Positions 45,462 to 54,287 of a DNA stretch of 64,000 nucleotides are shown in pieces. How positions within the stretch are numbered: position 1 is the first letter of the stretch; every line of letters begins with the position of its first letter. The notes under the pieces were generated by a model. That model did not search any database. It was given only the letters and a program-made list of their open reading frames with translations, and was not told the DNA's origin. The stretch covers positions 186,001 to 250,000 of the forward strand of contig NZ_PDOD01000005.1 in assembly GCF_003226325.1 (NCBI RefSeq). The letters are read 5' to 3'. Source of the DNA: Salipaludibacillus keqinensis (GTDB lineage: Bacteria; Bacillota; Bacilli; Bacillales; Salisediminibacteriaceae). Position numbers and translations under genes: made by a program.

Positions 45462-45927
45462 TTAATAGAATATTTGCTTTGCGACACCAGTGAATCATCT
45501 GAAACTCTTCTTTCATTGGGAGCATGTGGACTTTTTCTAATACTCTAATTGATGAGTAGTTATCATGACGGCATTGAGCGGTAACGGATCGAACGTGTTT
45601 TTGATTGAAAGCCCAGTCAATTAAACCTTCTAGGGCCTCTGTTGCAAAACCATTGTTTTGGTATTGTGGACGAATTCCATATCCAACTTCCAAAGAATCG
45701 CGATGATCGGGTTTTCCTTTAAATCCGATATCTCCGACAATATGTTGGTGATTAGCTTGAAGGATCAGCCACGGACCCCATCCATAGAGAGTAGGGTTTT
45801 TCTCAAGCTGGTCAAGGTGAGCGGTTATATGAGGGTGAGTATCATAAAGTTCCTTTTGCATCAGGGGAAAAAGGTGGTGAGAGCAGGCAGCTAGGTTAAG
45901 ACGATTCGTGTGAAGAATTAGCTCCAT
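45454..45927 (-). CDS. GNAT family N-acetyltransferase (RimJ/RimL-like)
   Basis: This 157-residue acetyltransferase begins MELILHTNRLNLAACSHHLF and has the acetyl-CoA region VGYGIRPQYQNNGFATEALE followed by GLIDWAF, the usual motif A of ribosomal-protein-acetyltransferase-like enzymes. Substrate unknown. GGAGCTC lies just before the ATG. It is a single gene. Confidence 0.85.
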   Translation of the reverse strand: MELILHTNRLNLAACSHHLFPLMQKELYDTHPHITAHLDQLEKNPTLYGWGPWLILQANHQHIVGDIGFKGKPDHRDSLEVGYGIRPQYQNNGFATEALEGLIDWAFNQKHVRSVTAQCRHDNYSSIRVLEKVHMLPMKEEFQMIHWCRKANILLKK

Positions 45928-46078
45928 AAATGAGCTCCTTTCAATTTCTGCCTTACAGCCACCGTAACATATACTGGAAGATATAGATACGTGACCAAGA
46001 CATTCACTACTAACGTAGGATGACTATTGGTAAAAAATGACGATGTAAGCACCTGTCGTTCGGATCGCTTTAATTCAG

Positions 46079-46162
46079 GAGAGGAGTGCTACAAAAAAGT
46101 GGAAAAGCGCCGCAAATCTAGAGAGGAATGCAACAAAAAAGCGGGAGATCGCCACAAATCGG
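46079..46162. repeat. 42-bp intergenic tandem repeat, two copies
   Basis: Units 46079-46120 and 46121-46162 share GAGAGGARTGC, ACAAAAAAG, GGGA/GGAA and CGCCRCAAATC. They sit between the divergent-facing ends of the GNAT upstream region and the ferritin-like gene. Confidence 0.75.
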
Positions 46163-46197
46163 TTCATAGCAAAATAAAATAGACGACCAAATAATTT

Positions 46198-46233
46198 GAA
46201 AAAGCTATTTCCATTTAAGGAAATAGCTTTTTC
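46198..46233 (-). terminator. Terminator of the ferritin-like gene
   Basis: GAAAAAGCTATTTCC pairs with GGAAATAGCTTTTTC over 15 bp around a 6-base loop, 11 bases past the stop. Confidence 0.9.
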
Positions 46234-46244
46234 TTCATAATGAA

Positions 46245-46676
46245 TTATAAGCGTGGATCGTCTAACAGACGTTCCATTTCTTCTTTATGTCCGGTTTCGT
46301 CAGCAATGAAATCTTCCAGTTTTACTACTAGTTCAGTTAGACCTAGAGATTCAGCTTGCTCTTTACGTTGTTCATAGCGTTCGATCGTATCGATTTCAGC
46401 TTGTTTCGCTTCAACAAGCATATCTTTCACATCCGTTAATTGCTTAACAGGTGCTGGCGTCGTTGTAGGTGTTCCGCCTAGTGTTTTGATTTTTTCTGAT
46501 AAGTAGAGAGCGTGACCTGTTTCGTCAACGACTTCCCCTTCAAAGAATGGTTTTAATACTTGCCGGTACAGACCAGAAACCACTGCTGCATTGTAAGTGT
46601 ACATAATTACTGCTGCATACTCATTTGCTAAATCTTCATTAAGTCCATCAACTAATTCTTTCATTTTTCCGTCCAT
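46245..46676 (-). CDS. Ferritin-like diiron protein
   Basis: This 143-residue four-helix protein resembles bacterioferritin/DPS-like ferritins. Helix 1 has LNEDLANEYAAVIMY with Glu19, helix 2 has DETGHALYL (Glu52, His55), and the last helix has the matching DETGHKEEM (about 127-135), giving two ExxH pairs for a diiron site. Role in iron storage or peroxide handling is inferred. The longest frame begins at 46721; GAAGGG lies 10 bases before the ATG at 46676. Confidence 0.82.
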   Translation of the reverse strand: MDGKMKELVDGLNEDLANEYAAVIMYTYNAAVVSGLYRQVLKPFFEGEVVDETGHALYLSEKIKTLGGTPTTTPAPVKQLTDVKDMLVEAKQAEIDTIERYEQRKEQAESLGLTELVVKLEDFIADETGHKEEMERLLDDPRL

Positions 46677-46926
46677 TTCTAGATCATCCCTTCCTTTTTG
46701 AAGAAATATTCTTGTACCCACTTTTTTAGTTTCCCCTTACAGAAGAAATTAAACATGAGATCATATTATTTTTGGTAAATTTATCATTTTTGGGATTTAA
46801 CACCATTTGCACCATGTAAATATATTTCGCATTGCACTTTAGAGGGGGCTGATTCTATTTCTGAGCAAGCTCTGATAATTTATTGAAGACGGGCATAGAT
46901 ATAAAAACAGAAGGCAGGTGATCAGG

Positions 46927-47442
46927 ATGCAATTTCTTTCGGCATTATTTATGATTCTTTTTATTAGTTTTGACGGATTTATATGGGGTTGGCTCATCGG
47001 TTTCCGCAGGTTGTATTTCCCCCTGGGACACTTTCTCCTACTAACGATCGGTACAGGTCTGATATTGTGGGCCTTTTATCAAGTTGGCTCAGCCTTGGAA
47101 GATGTCATCCCTTTTCATTTGTTTAACAAAATATCCGGAATTTTTTTGCTTATTCTTAGCTTGTATCATTTAATTGATGGAAAAGGTTTGTTTAAAAGAG
47201 CGATCGCTTTGAAGCTCTTTATTATTATCAATGTAGATAACGTAGGGTTTGGTTTATCAGCAGGATTTGAATCCCTTGGTCGATATTTTCCGCTCATAGC
47301 GGGAGCGCAGTTTGGCCTGTTCTTTTTATTAGGTTTGTTTATATCCTATAGAATGTCTTTATACAAGTTTCAGCAAATGGGAGAGCTTCTACCATTTTGC
47401 ATTTTATTTAGCATGGGGCTGTTTAAATTGTTATTTGGGTGA
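46927..47442 (+). CDS. MntP/YtaF-like membrane protein
   Basis: This 171-residue protein has about six hydrophobic segments and two copies of an Asp-containing motif, SFDGFIWGW near residue 16 and NVDNVGFGLSAGF near 100, in the positions of the DxxxxG motifs of MntP manganese exporters and sporulation protein YtaF. It is slightly shorter than either. A GTG at 46918 is in frame; AGGCAGGTG precedes the ATG at 46927. Assignment is tentative. Confidence 0.6.
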   Translation: MQFLSALFMILFISFDGFIWGWLIGFRRLYFPLGHFLLLTIGTGLILWAFYQVGSALEDVIPFHLFNKISGIFLLILSLYHLIDGKGLFKRAIALKLFIIINVDNVGFGLSAGFESLGRYFPLIAGAQFGLFFLLGLFISYRMSLYKFQQMGELLPFCILFSMGLFKLLFG

Positions 47443-47449
47443 AGGTGTA

Positions 47450-47480
47450 AAAACCAGCAAGATATCATCCTGCTGGTTTA
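47450..47480. terminator. Bidirectional terminator
   Basis: AAACCAGCA pairs with TGCTGGTTT, with partial pairing inside; it lies between the convergent YtaF-like and pirin genes. Confidence 0.75.
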
Positions 47481-47485
47481 CAAGT

Positions 47486-48355
47486 TTATTTAACTGGAGG
47501 GCCGAACTTTCCATTACGGAAGTCGCTGAATGCTTGGCGAATTTCTTCTTCTGAGTTCATGACAAAAGGTCCGCCAGTCACCACGTTTTCCTTTAGTGGG
47601 ACGCCTGAATAGAGAAGAACTTTTGATCGCTCATTCGCTTTAATCACAAGTTCACTTTCTGCCTCTGTTCCATTAGCAGGATAAGTGATTGTTGCCACGC
47701 CTGTTTTCGTTAACGTAGTACGATCGTGACCAATTTCCACTTCGCCAGAACGGACAAATAAAAAGGCATTGTGATTTTCAGGAATGATATAGGAATAAAC
47801 TCCTGGCTCTTTAAAGGATAGCTCGGTCATGATGATTGGAACAAGGCTCTTCATTGGACCAGTTGTGCCTGCGATCTGACCGGCGTAAACTTTAAGAGAT
47901 CCGTGTTCAAAAGGGGCGACCGGAGCTTCTTCTACAAAGACGTTTTGATAAGATCCTGTCGTATTTTTTAAGTGTTTCGGTAGATTCAGCCACAATTGAT
48001 GTGTGTGAATCAAGTCATCATCGACCGCTTCTTCGGCATGTCGAGCGCCGGATCCTGCGTTCATATACTGTACATCTCCAGCTTCCAAGATGGAGTGACC
48101 TCCGTGGTTATCGGTGTGCTCAAGTCTCCCATCGACGACATACGTAATCGTTTGAAATCCTCGATGGGGATGATCTGAGAACGTTCCTCGTTTAAACCAA
48201 TCATCCGCCATAACAATAAAAGGATCGAAATCTTTATGACGATCAGGTGGTAAGACCCACCCTTGCTGAACGTGAGGGTAACCAAGTTGGTTATAGTTTA
48301 CGTACCAAGAATCCTTCACTTCTCGCTGAAACATTTCTGTTTTTCGTTGAGTCAT
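47486..48355 (-). CDS. Pirin family protein
   Basis: This 289-residue bicupin has the pirin signature FSDHPHRGFQTITYVVDGRL followed by HTDNHGG, with His residues for the metal site, and NAGSGARHAEEA. Bacterial pirins include quercetin-degrading enzymes and redox-linked regulators; the role here is unknown. It follows azoR by 27 bases in the same direction and is probably cotranscribed, which points to quinone or electrophile stress. AAGGTGG lies 8 bases before the ATG at 48355; a GTG at 48367 is less likely. Confidence 0.87.
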   Translation of the reverse strand: MTQRKTEMFQREVKDSWYVNYNQLGYPHVQQGWVLPPDRHKDFDPFIVMADDWFKRGTFSDHPHRGFQTITYVVDGRLEHTDNHGGHSILEAGDVQYMNAGSGARHAEEAVDDDLIHTHQLWLNLPKHLKNTTGSYQNVFVEEAPVAPFEHGSLKVYAGQIAGTTGPMKSLVPIIMTELSFKEPGVYSYIIPENHNAFLFVRSGEVEIGHDRTTLTKTGVATITYPANGTEAESELVIKANERSKVLLYSGVPLKENVVTGGPFVMNSEEEIRQAFSDFRNGKFGPPVK

Positions 48356-48382
48356 GTTTTTAGCCACCTTATTGAATCAGAT

Positions 48383-49009
48383 TTAAAATCCTTGGGCTAC
48401 TGCAGCAGTTTCTTGAATACCTTCTTTAATGATGTCTTCTGCTTTATCTGGGAATTGATTATGACCTTCTACAATCACTGTTTCAATATCTTGAATTCCC
48501 CAGAAGTTAAGCATATTTGTTACGTAGTTCACAGCCATCTCGTTTTGTTGAGCAGGGCCTTCAGAATAAATACCACCGCGTGCGTTAACGATCGCCACTT
48601 TTTTACCATTGAGTAATCCTACAGGACCGTTTTCAGTGTATTTGAACACTTTGCCTGCTTGGGCAAGGTAATCAAAATACGTGTGTAACACAGCGGGTAC
48701 GGTGAAATTCCATAAAGGAAACGCAAAGACGACTTTATCTGCTGCTAAGAATTGATCCAAGTACTTTGTTACATGAGCAGCTTCTTCTTGCTCTGAGTCA
48801 GTTAACGGCATACCTTGACCGGATTTGAACATGCTGGTGATTTTTTCATTTCCGTAATAAGATAAATTTTCTTCAAAGAGATCAAGTTCAGTAATTTGAT
48901 CTTCTGGATGAGTCTCCTTGTAGTTCTCTAAAAATGTGTTGTAAAGTTGCACACTAACAGATTGATCTGCCGGTCTAGAGTTTGCTTTAATAAATAATAC
49001 GTTTGCCAT
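48383..49009 (-). CDS. azoR: FMN-dependent NADH-azoreductase / quinone reductase
   Basis: This 208-residue flavodoxin-fold enzyme reduces azo dyes and quinones with NADH. FIKANSRPADQSVSVQLYNT binds the FMN phosphate, FAFPLWNFTVPAVLHTYFDY is the family core, and NARGGIYSEGPAQQNE closes the flavin site. GGAGG lies 9 bases before the ATG. Two near-identical dyads upstream indicate repression, probably by the MarR protein encoded next. Confidence 0.92.
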   Translation of the reverse strand: MANVLFIKANSRPADQSVSVQLYNTFLENYKETHPEDQITELDLFEENLSYYGNEKITSMFKSGQGMPLTDSEQEEAAHVTKYLDQFLAADKVVFAFPLWNFTVPAVLHTYFDYLAQAGKVFKYTENGPVGLLNGKKVAIVNARGGIYSEGPAQQNEMAVNYVTNMLNFWGIQDIETVIVEGHNQFPDKAEDIIKEGIQETAAVAQGF

Positions 49010-49043
49010 AGTAAAAAACCTCCAAATAAATATAGTTATTTTG

Positions 49044-49086
49044 GTTGTTATAGCAACTGTTCAAGCGCAAAGTTGTTATAGCAACT
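49044..49086 (-). promoter_or_regulatory. Two palindromic operators upstream of azoR
   Basis: GTTGTTATAGCAACT occurs at 49044-49058 and again at 49072-49086, start to start 28 bp. Each is a dyad GTTG-n-TATA-n-CAAC. They lie 35-77 bases before azoR, right after the MarR gene. MarR/DUF24-type binding is inferred. Confidence 0.72.
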
Positions 49087-49103
49087 AAATGGTAATGATC
49101 AAA

Positions 49104-49541
49104 TTAGGATAATGAGTGAGTAACATTCAGATTGATTTTTGATAACAAGCGATCTAATTCCGCTAGTTCACCTTCTGTTAATCCTTTACAAACGGTTTGA
49201 TCAAATTCTTCGGCAATTGGAATCACTTGCTCGCCCAATTCCGTCCCGAAATCAGTCAGGAACAATTTCATAGCTCGGCGATCAGCCGGACAATGACTAC
49301 GAACAATAAAGCCTTTTTTTTCAAGGTTCCACGCCATTCGCGCAACATTTGTTTTATCCTTATTGAGCTTGGTTACCAGTTGGTTTTGAGTCAAGCCATC
49401 CTGTTCCCATAGCAACATCATAATGAGATTTTGCTCGGGCGCGAGATTGAAAGGCTCCAATTTTGACTTAATATAGTTTGTGAGACTTAAATCCGTCTGA
49501 TGGATTTTGATACTAATATAATCTTGGAATGTTAAGTTCAA
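49104..49541 (-). CDS. MarR family regulator (MhqR-like)
   Basis: This 145-residue winged-helix protein has the MarR core GLTQNQLVTKLNKDKTNVAR followed by MAWNLEKKGFIVRSHCPADR, the wing with the DxR motif. One Cys (HCPADRR) lies in the wing and another in VCKGL, possible redox or electrophile sensors. It precedes azoR-pirin in the same direction and probably represses them. Confidence 0.88.
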   Translation of the reverse strand: MNLTFQDYISIKIHQTDLSLTNYIKSKLEPFNLAPEQNLIMMLLWEQDGLTQNQLVTKLNKDKTNVARMAWNLEKKGFIVRSHCPADRRAMKLFLTDFGTELGEQVIPIAEEFDQTVCKGLTEGELAELDRLLSKINLNVTHSLS

Positions 49542-49628
49542 ACCAATCCCTCATTTACTTATAAATCCTAAAATCACTTACAAAAAGAAAGTATAAAGCA
49601 TGTGAAGCACCATGTCAAAAACAATGCT

Positions 49629-50096
49629 TCACTGAAATAGATAATAAAAGATAACACTTAGTCCCCCGATGAAAATCAACATTTCTGTCCAAGTGCCTGT
49701 TCGGTAGAGGGCCACTTGAGACCGTTTTTTTGATAAAGGGTATAGGAGGGGAATTCCGCCTACAGAAAAGAAGTCGGCGATAATGTGCAAAGCGATCCCT
49801 AATAACAATCCAAGTATGAACTCGTGGGAAAAATGAAACATAGCTGCGATCGTGAGAGTCAAAATTAGACCTGAATGAGTAATGCTTCGGTGACCGAATA
49901 ACGCTTTGATTATCGTTGAAAGAACGGGTATCCTTCGGCCAATCCACGATCTAGACTCGTCGAGATCAGGGAGAACCGATCCAAGTATGAGACCGGAAAC
50001 GGCTACTGTGGATGTTACAGACACATCTACTGGGAGCCATTCCCCTAATAAGATGACGCTTGAAAGTGAGGTAGTGATATGGGTGTAGTATCTCAT
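49629..50096 (-). CDS. YdjM-type membrane hydrolase
   Basis: This 155-residue membrane protein matches the YdjM/DUF457 metal-dependent hydrolase family: VLPDLDESRSWIGRR, GHRSITHSGLIL and ALHIIADFFSVGGIPLLYPL carry the conserved Asp and His residues. There are about four membrane segments. Its true reaction is unknown. A poor hairpin-free gap separates it from marR. Confidence 0.8.
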   Translation of the reverse strand: MRYYTHITTSLSSVILLGEWLPVDVSVTSTVAVSGLILGSVLPDLDESRSWIGRRIPVLSTIIKALFGHRSITHSGLILTLTIAAMFHFSHEFILGLLLGIALHIIADFFSVGGIPLLYPLSKKRSQVALYRTGTWTEMLIFIGGLSVIFYYLFQ

Positions 50097-50390
50097 GTTG
50101 TTTCCCTTCTAAAAGATATCGAACATTAGTTTATCAAAATTTTATAGACAAGGGAATGGTCATTTAAAGGTGAAAAGGTAAAGCTTATAAAGGGAAAGGG
50201 TGGATTAGAACTTCCTATTTTAGCAGTCATAACCCAGATCTTATTATTTAAAAAATAGGGAGTGAAACCAAAAGGAGCCCCGTCTTCTCATCCGTAGAAA
50301 GGGAGCGCAAAGCTTCCTTTTACAAGATAGTACATTAGAGTAGAGACCTTTATTGGAGAAAATAATAGATATAACTTCTCATCTAAAACA
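50097..50390. other. Gene-free stretch before the gal regulatory region
   Basis: No credible open frame and no strong hairpin are seen. The sequence is AT-rich with scattered AAGGGA-like strings. Confidence 0.4.
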
Positions 50391-50514
50391 TTAATTAAAT
50401 TAATTAAAAAAGATTTCATTTGCGATTTTAATCATGTATACTACAAATTAAGAGAGAAAAACCACGTATATATCATTTAATAATTATCTTAATTAAATCA
50501 ATCGATTAATTTAA
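50391..50514 (+). promoter_or_regulatory. gal operon promoter region with AT-rich dyads
   Basis: TTAATTAAATTAATTAA (50391-50407) is a palindrome, and TTAATTAAATC/GATTAATTTAA (50489-50514) repeats the same half-site. TATACT at 50437-50442 is a possible -10. The dyads flank it, fitting looping or roadblock repression by the ROK protein encoded at the end of the operon. Confidence 0.5.
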
Positions 50515-50537
50515 ACAAGAAAGCGAGTGTGGGCTTG

Positions 50538-51725
50538 ATGCTGAACAAATTAGAAAAATCATTTCAGAAGGTATTTGAAACGAATGAAATACCGCGGACA
50601 TTCTTGTCGCCGGGAAGAGTGAATTTAATAGGGGAGCACACCGACTACAATGGAGGTTATGTTTTCCCTTGTGCATTAAGTGTAGGGACATATGTGACGA
50701 TTGTTCCGAGACAAGACCGGAAGCTTCGTTTTTACTCAGAGAATTTCCCTGAACTAGGCGTGATTGAGGCATCTTTAGACCAGTTGGAATTCAAAGAAGA
50801 ACATGATTGGGCAAACTATCCAAAGGGTGTTATTCACATGTTTCAAGAACAGGGATTAGAGGGTGCGAAAGGCTTTGATGCATACTTCTTCGGGAACATT
50901 CCCAATGGAGCAGGGCTTTCATCTTCGGCTTCTATTGAACTAGCCATGGCTATTGCGTGGGACGCACTAAATGACTTTCACATGGAGCGAATTCCGATGG
51001 TCCAGTTATGTCAACGGGCAGAAAATGAGTATATTGGTGTGAATTGCGGAATTATGGATCAGTTTGCTATTGGCATGGGTAAGAAAAATCATGCAATCTT
51101 ACTGGATTGTAATACGTTGGAATACAGTTACGCACCTGTAGAGCTTGAGGGGGTTAAGCTTGTACTGGCCAATACGAATAAGCGACGGGGTTTAGCCGAC
51201 TCCAAGTATAATGAACGACGAAGCGAGTGCGAAGCGGCATTGACTGATTTGCAAAAAACGGTCTCAATTCATAACCTATGCGACATGACTCCGGCTCAAT
51301 TTGAGCAGTATCAATCGATGATCTCAAATGACACGGCTAAACGTCGAGCGAAACATGCGGTGGATGAAAACGCTCGTACTCTCAATGCACAGCAGAAGCT
51401 TCAGCAAGGAGATTTGGTTGCATTTGGTGAATTAATGAACGAGTCCCATCGCTCCCTTAGGGATGATTACGAAGTGACTGGAGAACATTTAGATGCGTTA
51501 GTGGAATCAGCCTGGGCTGAACCAACCGTACTGGGAGCCAGAATGACCGGTGCAGGATTTGGCGGTTGTACCGTGAACCTGATTAATGAAGACGGGTTAG
51601 ACGACACGCTCAGTCGAATGGCTGAAACGTATAAACAGCGAACAGGTATTGAACCAGAGTTTTACGTCGTTGATATTGGCGAAGGCACTCGTGAAATAAC
51701 TAATGAACATAAAGAAGGAGTGTGA
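50538..51725 (+). CDS. galK: Galactokinase
   Basis: This 395-residue GHMP kinase phosphorylates galactose at C1. The galactose signature is LSPGRVNLIGEHTDYNGGYV, the ATP loop GAGLSSSASIELAMA and the third motif MTGAGFGGCTVNL. It is first of galK-galE-galT. A GTG at 50529 and a TTG at 50535 are in frame; the ATG at 50538 is chosen, although the ribosome site is weak. Confidence 0.95.
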   Translation: MLNKLEKSFQKVFETNEIPRTFLSPGRVNLIGEHTDYNGGYVFPCALSVGTYVTIVPRQDRKLRFYSENFPELGVIEASLDQLEFKEEHDWANYPKGVIHMFQEQGLEGAKGFDAYFFGNIPNGAGLSSSASIELAMAIAWDALNDFHMERIPMVQLCQRAENEYIGVNCGIMDQFAIGMGKKNHAILLDCNTLEYSYAPVELEGVKLVLANTNKRRGLADSKYNERRSECEAALTDLQKTVSIHNLCDMTPAQFEQYQSMISNDTAKRRAKHAVDENARTLNAQQKLQQGDLVAFGELMNESHRSLRDDYEVTGEHLDALVESAWAEPTVLGARMTGAGFGGCTVNLINEDGLDDTLSRMAETYKQRTGIEPEFYVVDIGEGTREITNEHKEGV

Positions 51726-51731
51726 CATGAT

Positions 51732-52721
51732 ATGACCGTTTTAATTTGTGGAGGAGCAGGCTATATTGGCAGTCATGCGGTGGCGGAATTAATAGAGAAG
51801 AAAGAGGACGTTATCGTCATTGATAATTTGCAGACAGGACATCGTTCGGCAGTTTCAAAGGAAGCGACTTTCTATGAAGGCGATCTTCGAGATGAGAAAG
51901 TGTTAGATCGTGTATTCACTAATCATCAGGTGGATTCAGTGATTCATTTTGCTGCCGATTCTTTAGTAGGTGTAAGTGTAGAGAAACCTCTTGAATATTA
52001 CGACAATAACGTTTACGGAGCCCTCTGTCTGCTGAAAAAAATGGAACAATACAAGGTGGAACATATCGTATTTTCTTCAACGGCTGCCACATACGGTGAA
52101 CCAGAGAATGTACCGATAAAAGAAACAGAAGTCACTGCTCCAACAAACCCTTACGGCGAAACCAAACTCGCTATCGAAAAAATGTTGAAATGGTGTGCCA
52201 ATGCTTACGGAATGAAGTATGTAGCACTGAGGTATTTTAATGTGGCTGGGGCTCACCCTACAATTGATATAGGTGAAGATCACCAACCGGAAACTCATTT
52301 AATTCCGATCGTATTGCAAGTGGCCCTTGGGCAGAGAGACAAAATCATGATTTTCGGGGATGATTACAATACTCCTGACGGCACGTGCATCCGAGATTAC
52401 ATTCATGTAAAAGACTTAATTCAAGCCCATTTACTTGCCTTAACGTATCTTCGTGATGGTGGAGATTCTGACGTGTTTAATTTAGGTAATGAGAGCGGTT
52501 TCAGCGTGAAAGAAGTGGTCGATGCCGTTGAAAAAGTAACAGGTAAGGAAATTCCTAGAGAGATCGCTGCAAGAAGAGGAGGAGACCCGGCTACACTTGT
52601 TGCTTCTTCTGAAAAAGCAAAAACAACCCTTGGTTGGGAGCCTAAGTATCCAGACCTTGAATCTATCATTGAAACAGCGTGGAAGTGGCACCAACGACAC
52701 CCAGAGGGTTACAAATCCTAA
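51732..52721 (+). CDS. galE: UDP-glucose 4-epimerase
   Basis: This 329-residue SDR interconverts UDP-galactose and UDP-glucose with bound NAD. It shows GGAGYIGSHAV (6-16), FSSTAATYG with the Ser, YGETKLAIE with the catalytic Tyr-Lys, and RYFNVAGAHP. AAGGAG precedes the ATG; the galK stop is 3 bases before the near-overlapping start region. Besides the Leloir route it could feed UDP-galactose to polysaccharides. Confidence 0.95.
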   Translation: MTVLICGGAGYIGSHAVAELIEKKEDVIVIDNLQTGHRSAVSKEATFYEGDLRDEKVLDRVFTNHQVDSVIHFAADSLVGVSVEKPLEYYDNNVYGALCLLKKMEQYKVEHIVFSSTAATYGEPENVPIKETEVTAPTNPYGETKLAIEKMLKWCANAYGMKYVALRYFNVAGAHPTIDIGEDHQPETHLIPIVLQVALGQRDKIMIFGDDYNTPDGTCIRDYIHVKDLIQAHLLALTYLRDGGDSDVFNLGNESGFSVKEVVDAVEKVTGKEIPREIAARRGGDPATLVASSEKAKTTLGWEPKYPDLESIIETAWKWHQRHPEGYKS

Positions 52722-52740
52722 GGATAGAGGAGATGAGAAA

Positions 52741-54258
52741 ATGGCGATCGATCAACGATTAAATGAATTGGTTCATTATGCTTTGGATCAACAATTGATA
52801 GAAGTGGACGATGCGATCTTTTGTAAAAATCAACTCATGGAAATATTAAATCTTGATGAGTCAGAGCATTCTGTTCATGAGGAAGCTTTCGAGGGCAGAC
52901 CCCTTCATGAAATACTGGATGAAGTATTGGATTGGGCTCATAAGAATGAGCTTCTTTCTCATAACACTGTGACGGAGCGGGATTTATTAGATACGAAGTT
53001 GATGGCGGTATTTACGAAGCGACCATCCGAAGTTACGAGAGATTTCAGAGAGATTCAGCATGCAGACAGGGTAGAAGCAGCAACGGCTTGGTTTTACGAA
53101 TGGAACCAAGATGTCCATTATATAAGAAGAAATCGAATTGCGAAGAACATGAATTGGAAGACGCCTACAGAATATGGTGACTTGGACATCACGATTAATT
53201 TGTCTAAGCCAGAGAAGGATCCAAAAGAAATTGCCGCAGCAAAAAATGTCGCCACGGCGAACTATCCGTTATGCCTTCTTTGTAAAGAAAACGTAGGGTA
53301 TGCGGGCAGATTAAATCATCCCGCTAGACAAAATTTGCGAACAATTCCTGTGGAATTAAACGAAGAAGAGTGGCATCTGCAGTTTTCTCCTTACGTTTAT
53401 TATCATGAACATGCCATTGTGCTATCGGCTAAACATGAGCCTATGAAAATAACAGTGCGTACATTCCAGCGCCTACTTGACTTTGTGGAACAGTATCCAC
53501 ATTATTTTATAGGTTCTAATGCAGACTTACCGATTGTCGGGGGATCCATTCTCAGCCACGATCACTATCAAGCAGGTAAATATGAATTTCCGATGGCTAG
53601 AGCTGCCGAGGAAGAAGAGGAAGTCCTTGATCAGTTCGGAGATGTTACAGTGAGTAAAGTGAAATGGCCCATGTCCGTTGTCCGCGTGAAAGGAACAAAC
53701 AAAGACCAAGTGGTTCAGGCCTCAGAAATGATTCGGAAAAAATGGCAAAACTACGAAGATAAATCAGTCGGAATCATTCCCTATAGTGGAGATACCCCCC
53801 ATCACACGGTTACACCAATTGCTCGCTTTAGGTCGGGGAAATTTGAGCTTGATTTAGTGTTACGAAATAACCTCACGTCTGAGGAGCATCCAATGGGTAT
53901 TTATCATCCTCATAAAGAGGTCCATCATATTAAAAAAGAAAATATTGGTCTGATAGAAGTCATGGGTTTAGCTGTTTTACCTGGAAGATTAAAGGAAGAA
54001 CTGAATCAATTGGCGAAAGCGATGCTGACCGATCAGCCTCAAAAAGAAATTGCGATGAACGAAGAAATTGCGAAACATCATGACTGGGCAATGGATGTGA
54101 AGGAACGTTATCCAGATTTTCATGCGGAGAATGCAGAAGAGATCTTACACCAAGAAGTGGGCCAAATTTTTTCAAAGATTTTATCTCATGCAGGTGTATT
54201 TAAGCGTGATGCTGACGGTCAACGGGCCTTCCTCCGATTTCTTGAAACACTGAAATAA
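52741..54258 (+). CDS. galT: Galactose-1-phosphate uridylyltransferase (Firmicute type)
   Basis: This 505-residue enzyme belongs to the long GalT class of Firmicutes, unlike the HIT-type GalT of enteric bacteria. NYPLCLLCKENVGYAGRLNH and PARQNLRTIP are typical, and GGSILSHDHYQAG is the likely active-site loop. It transfers UMP between glucose-1-phosphate and galactose-1-phosphate. An open frame extends back into galE, but GAGGAG before the ATG at 52741 decides the start. Confidence 0.94.
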   Translation: MAIDQRLNELVHYALDQQLIEVDDAIFCKNQLMEILNLDESEHSVHEEAFEGRPLHEILDEVLDWAHKNELLSHNTVTERDLLDTKLMAVFTKRPSEVTRDFREIQHADRVEAATAWFYEWNQDVHYIRRNRIAKNMNWKTPTEYGDLDITINLSKPEKDPKEIAAAKNVATANYPLCLLCKENVGYAGRLNHPARQNLRTIPVELNEEEWHLQFSPYVYYHEHAIVLSAKHEPMKITVRTFQRLLDFVEQYPHYFIGSNADLPIVGGSILSHDHYQAGKYEFPMARAAEEEEEVLDQFGDVTVSKVKWPMSVVRVKGTNKDQVVQASEMIRKKWQNYEDKSVGIIPYSGDTPHHTVTPIARFRSGKFELDLVLRNNLTSEEHPMGIYHPHKEVHHIKKENIGLIEVMGLAVLPGRLKEELNQLAKAMLTDQPQKEIAMNEEIAKHHDWAMDVKERYPDFHAENAEEILHQEVGQIFSKILSHAGVFKRDADGQRAFLRFLETLK

Positions 54259-54287
54259 TTGTTTAGGGAAAGGAAAGAGGTGAATCA

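Noticed and set aside
46740-46926. Manganese (yybP-ykoY) riboswitch before the YtaF/MntP-like gene
   Set aside because: I could not find the conserved core of that riboswitch.
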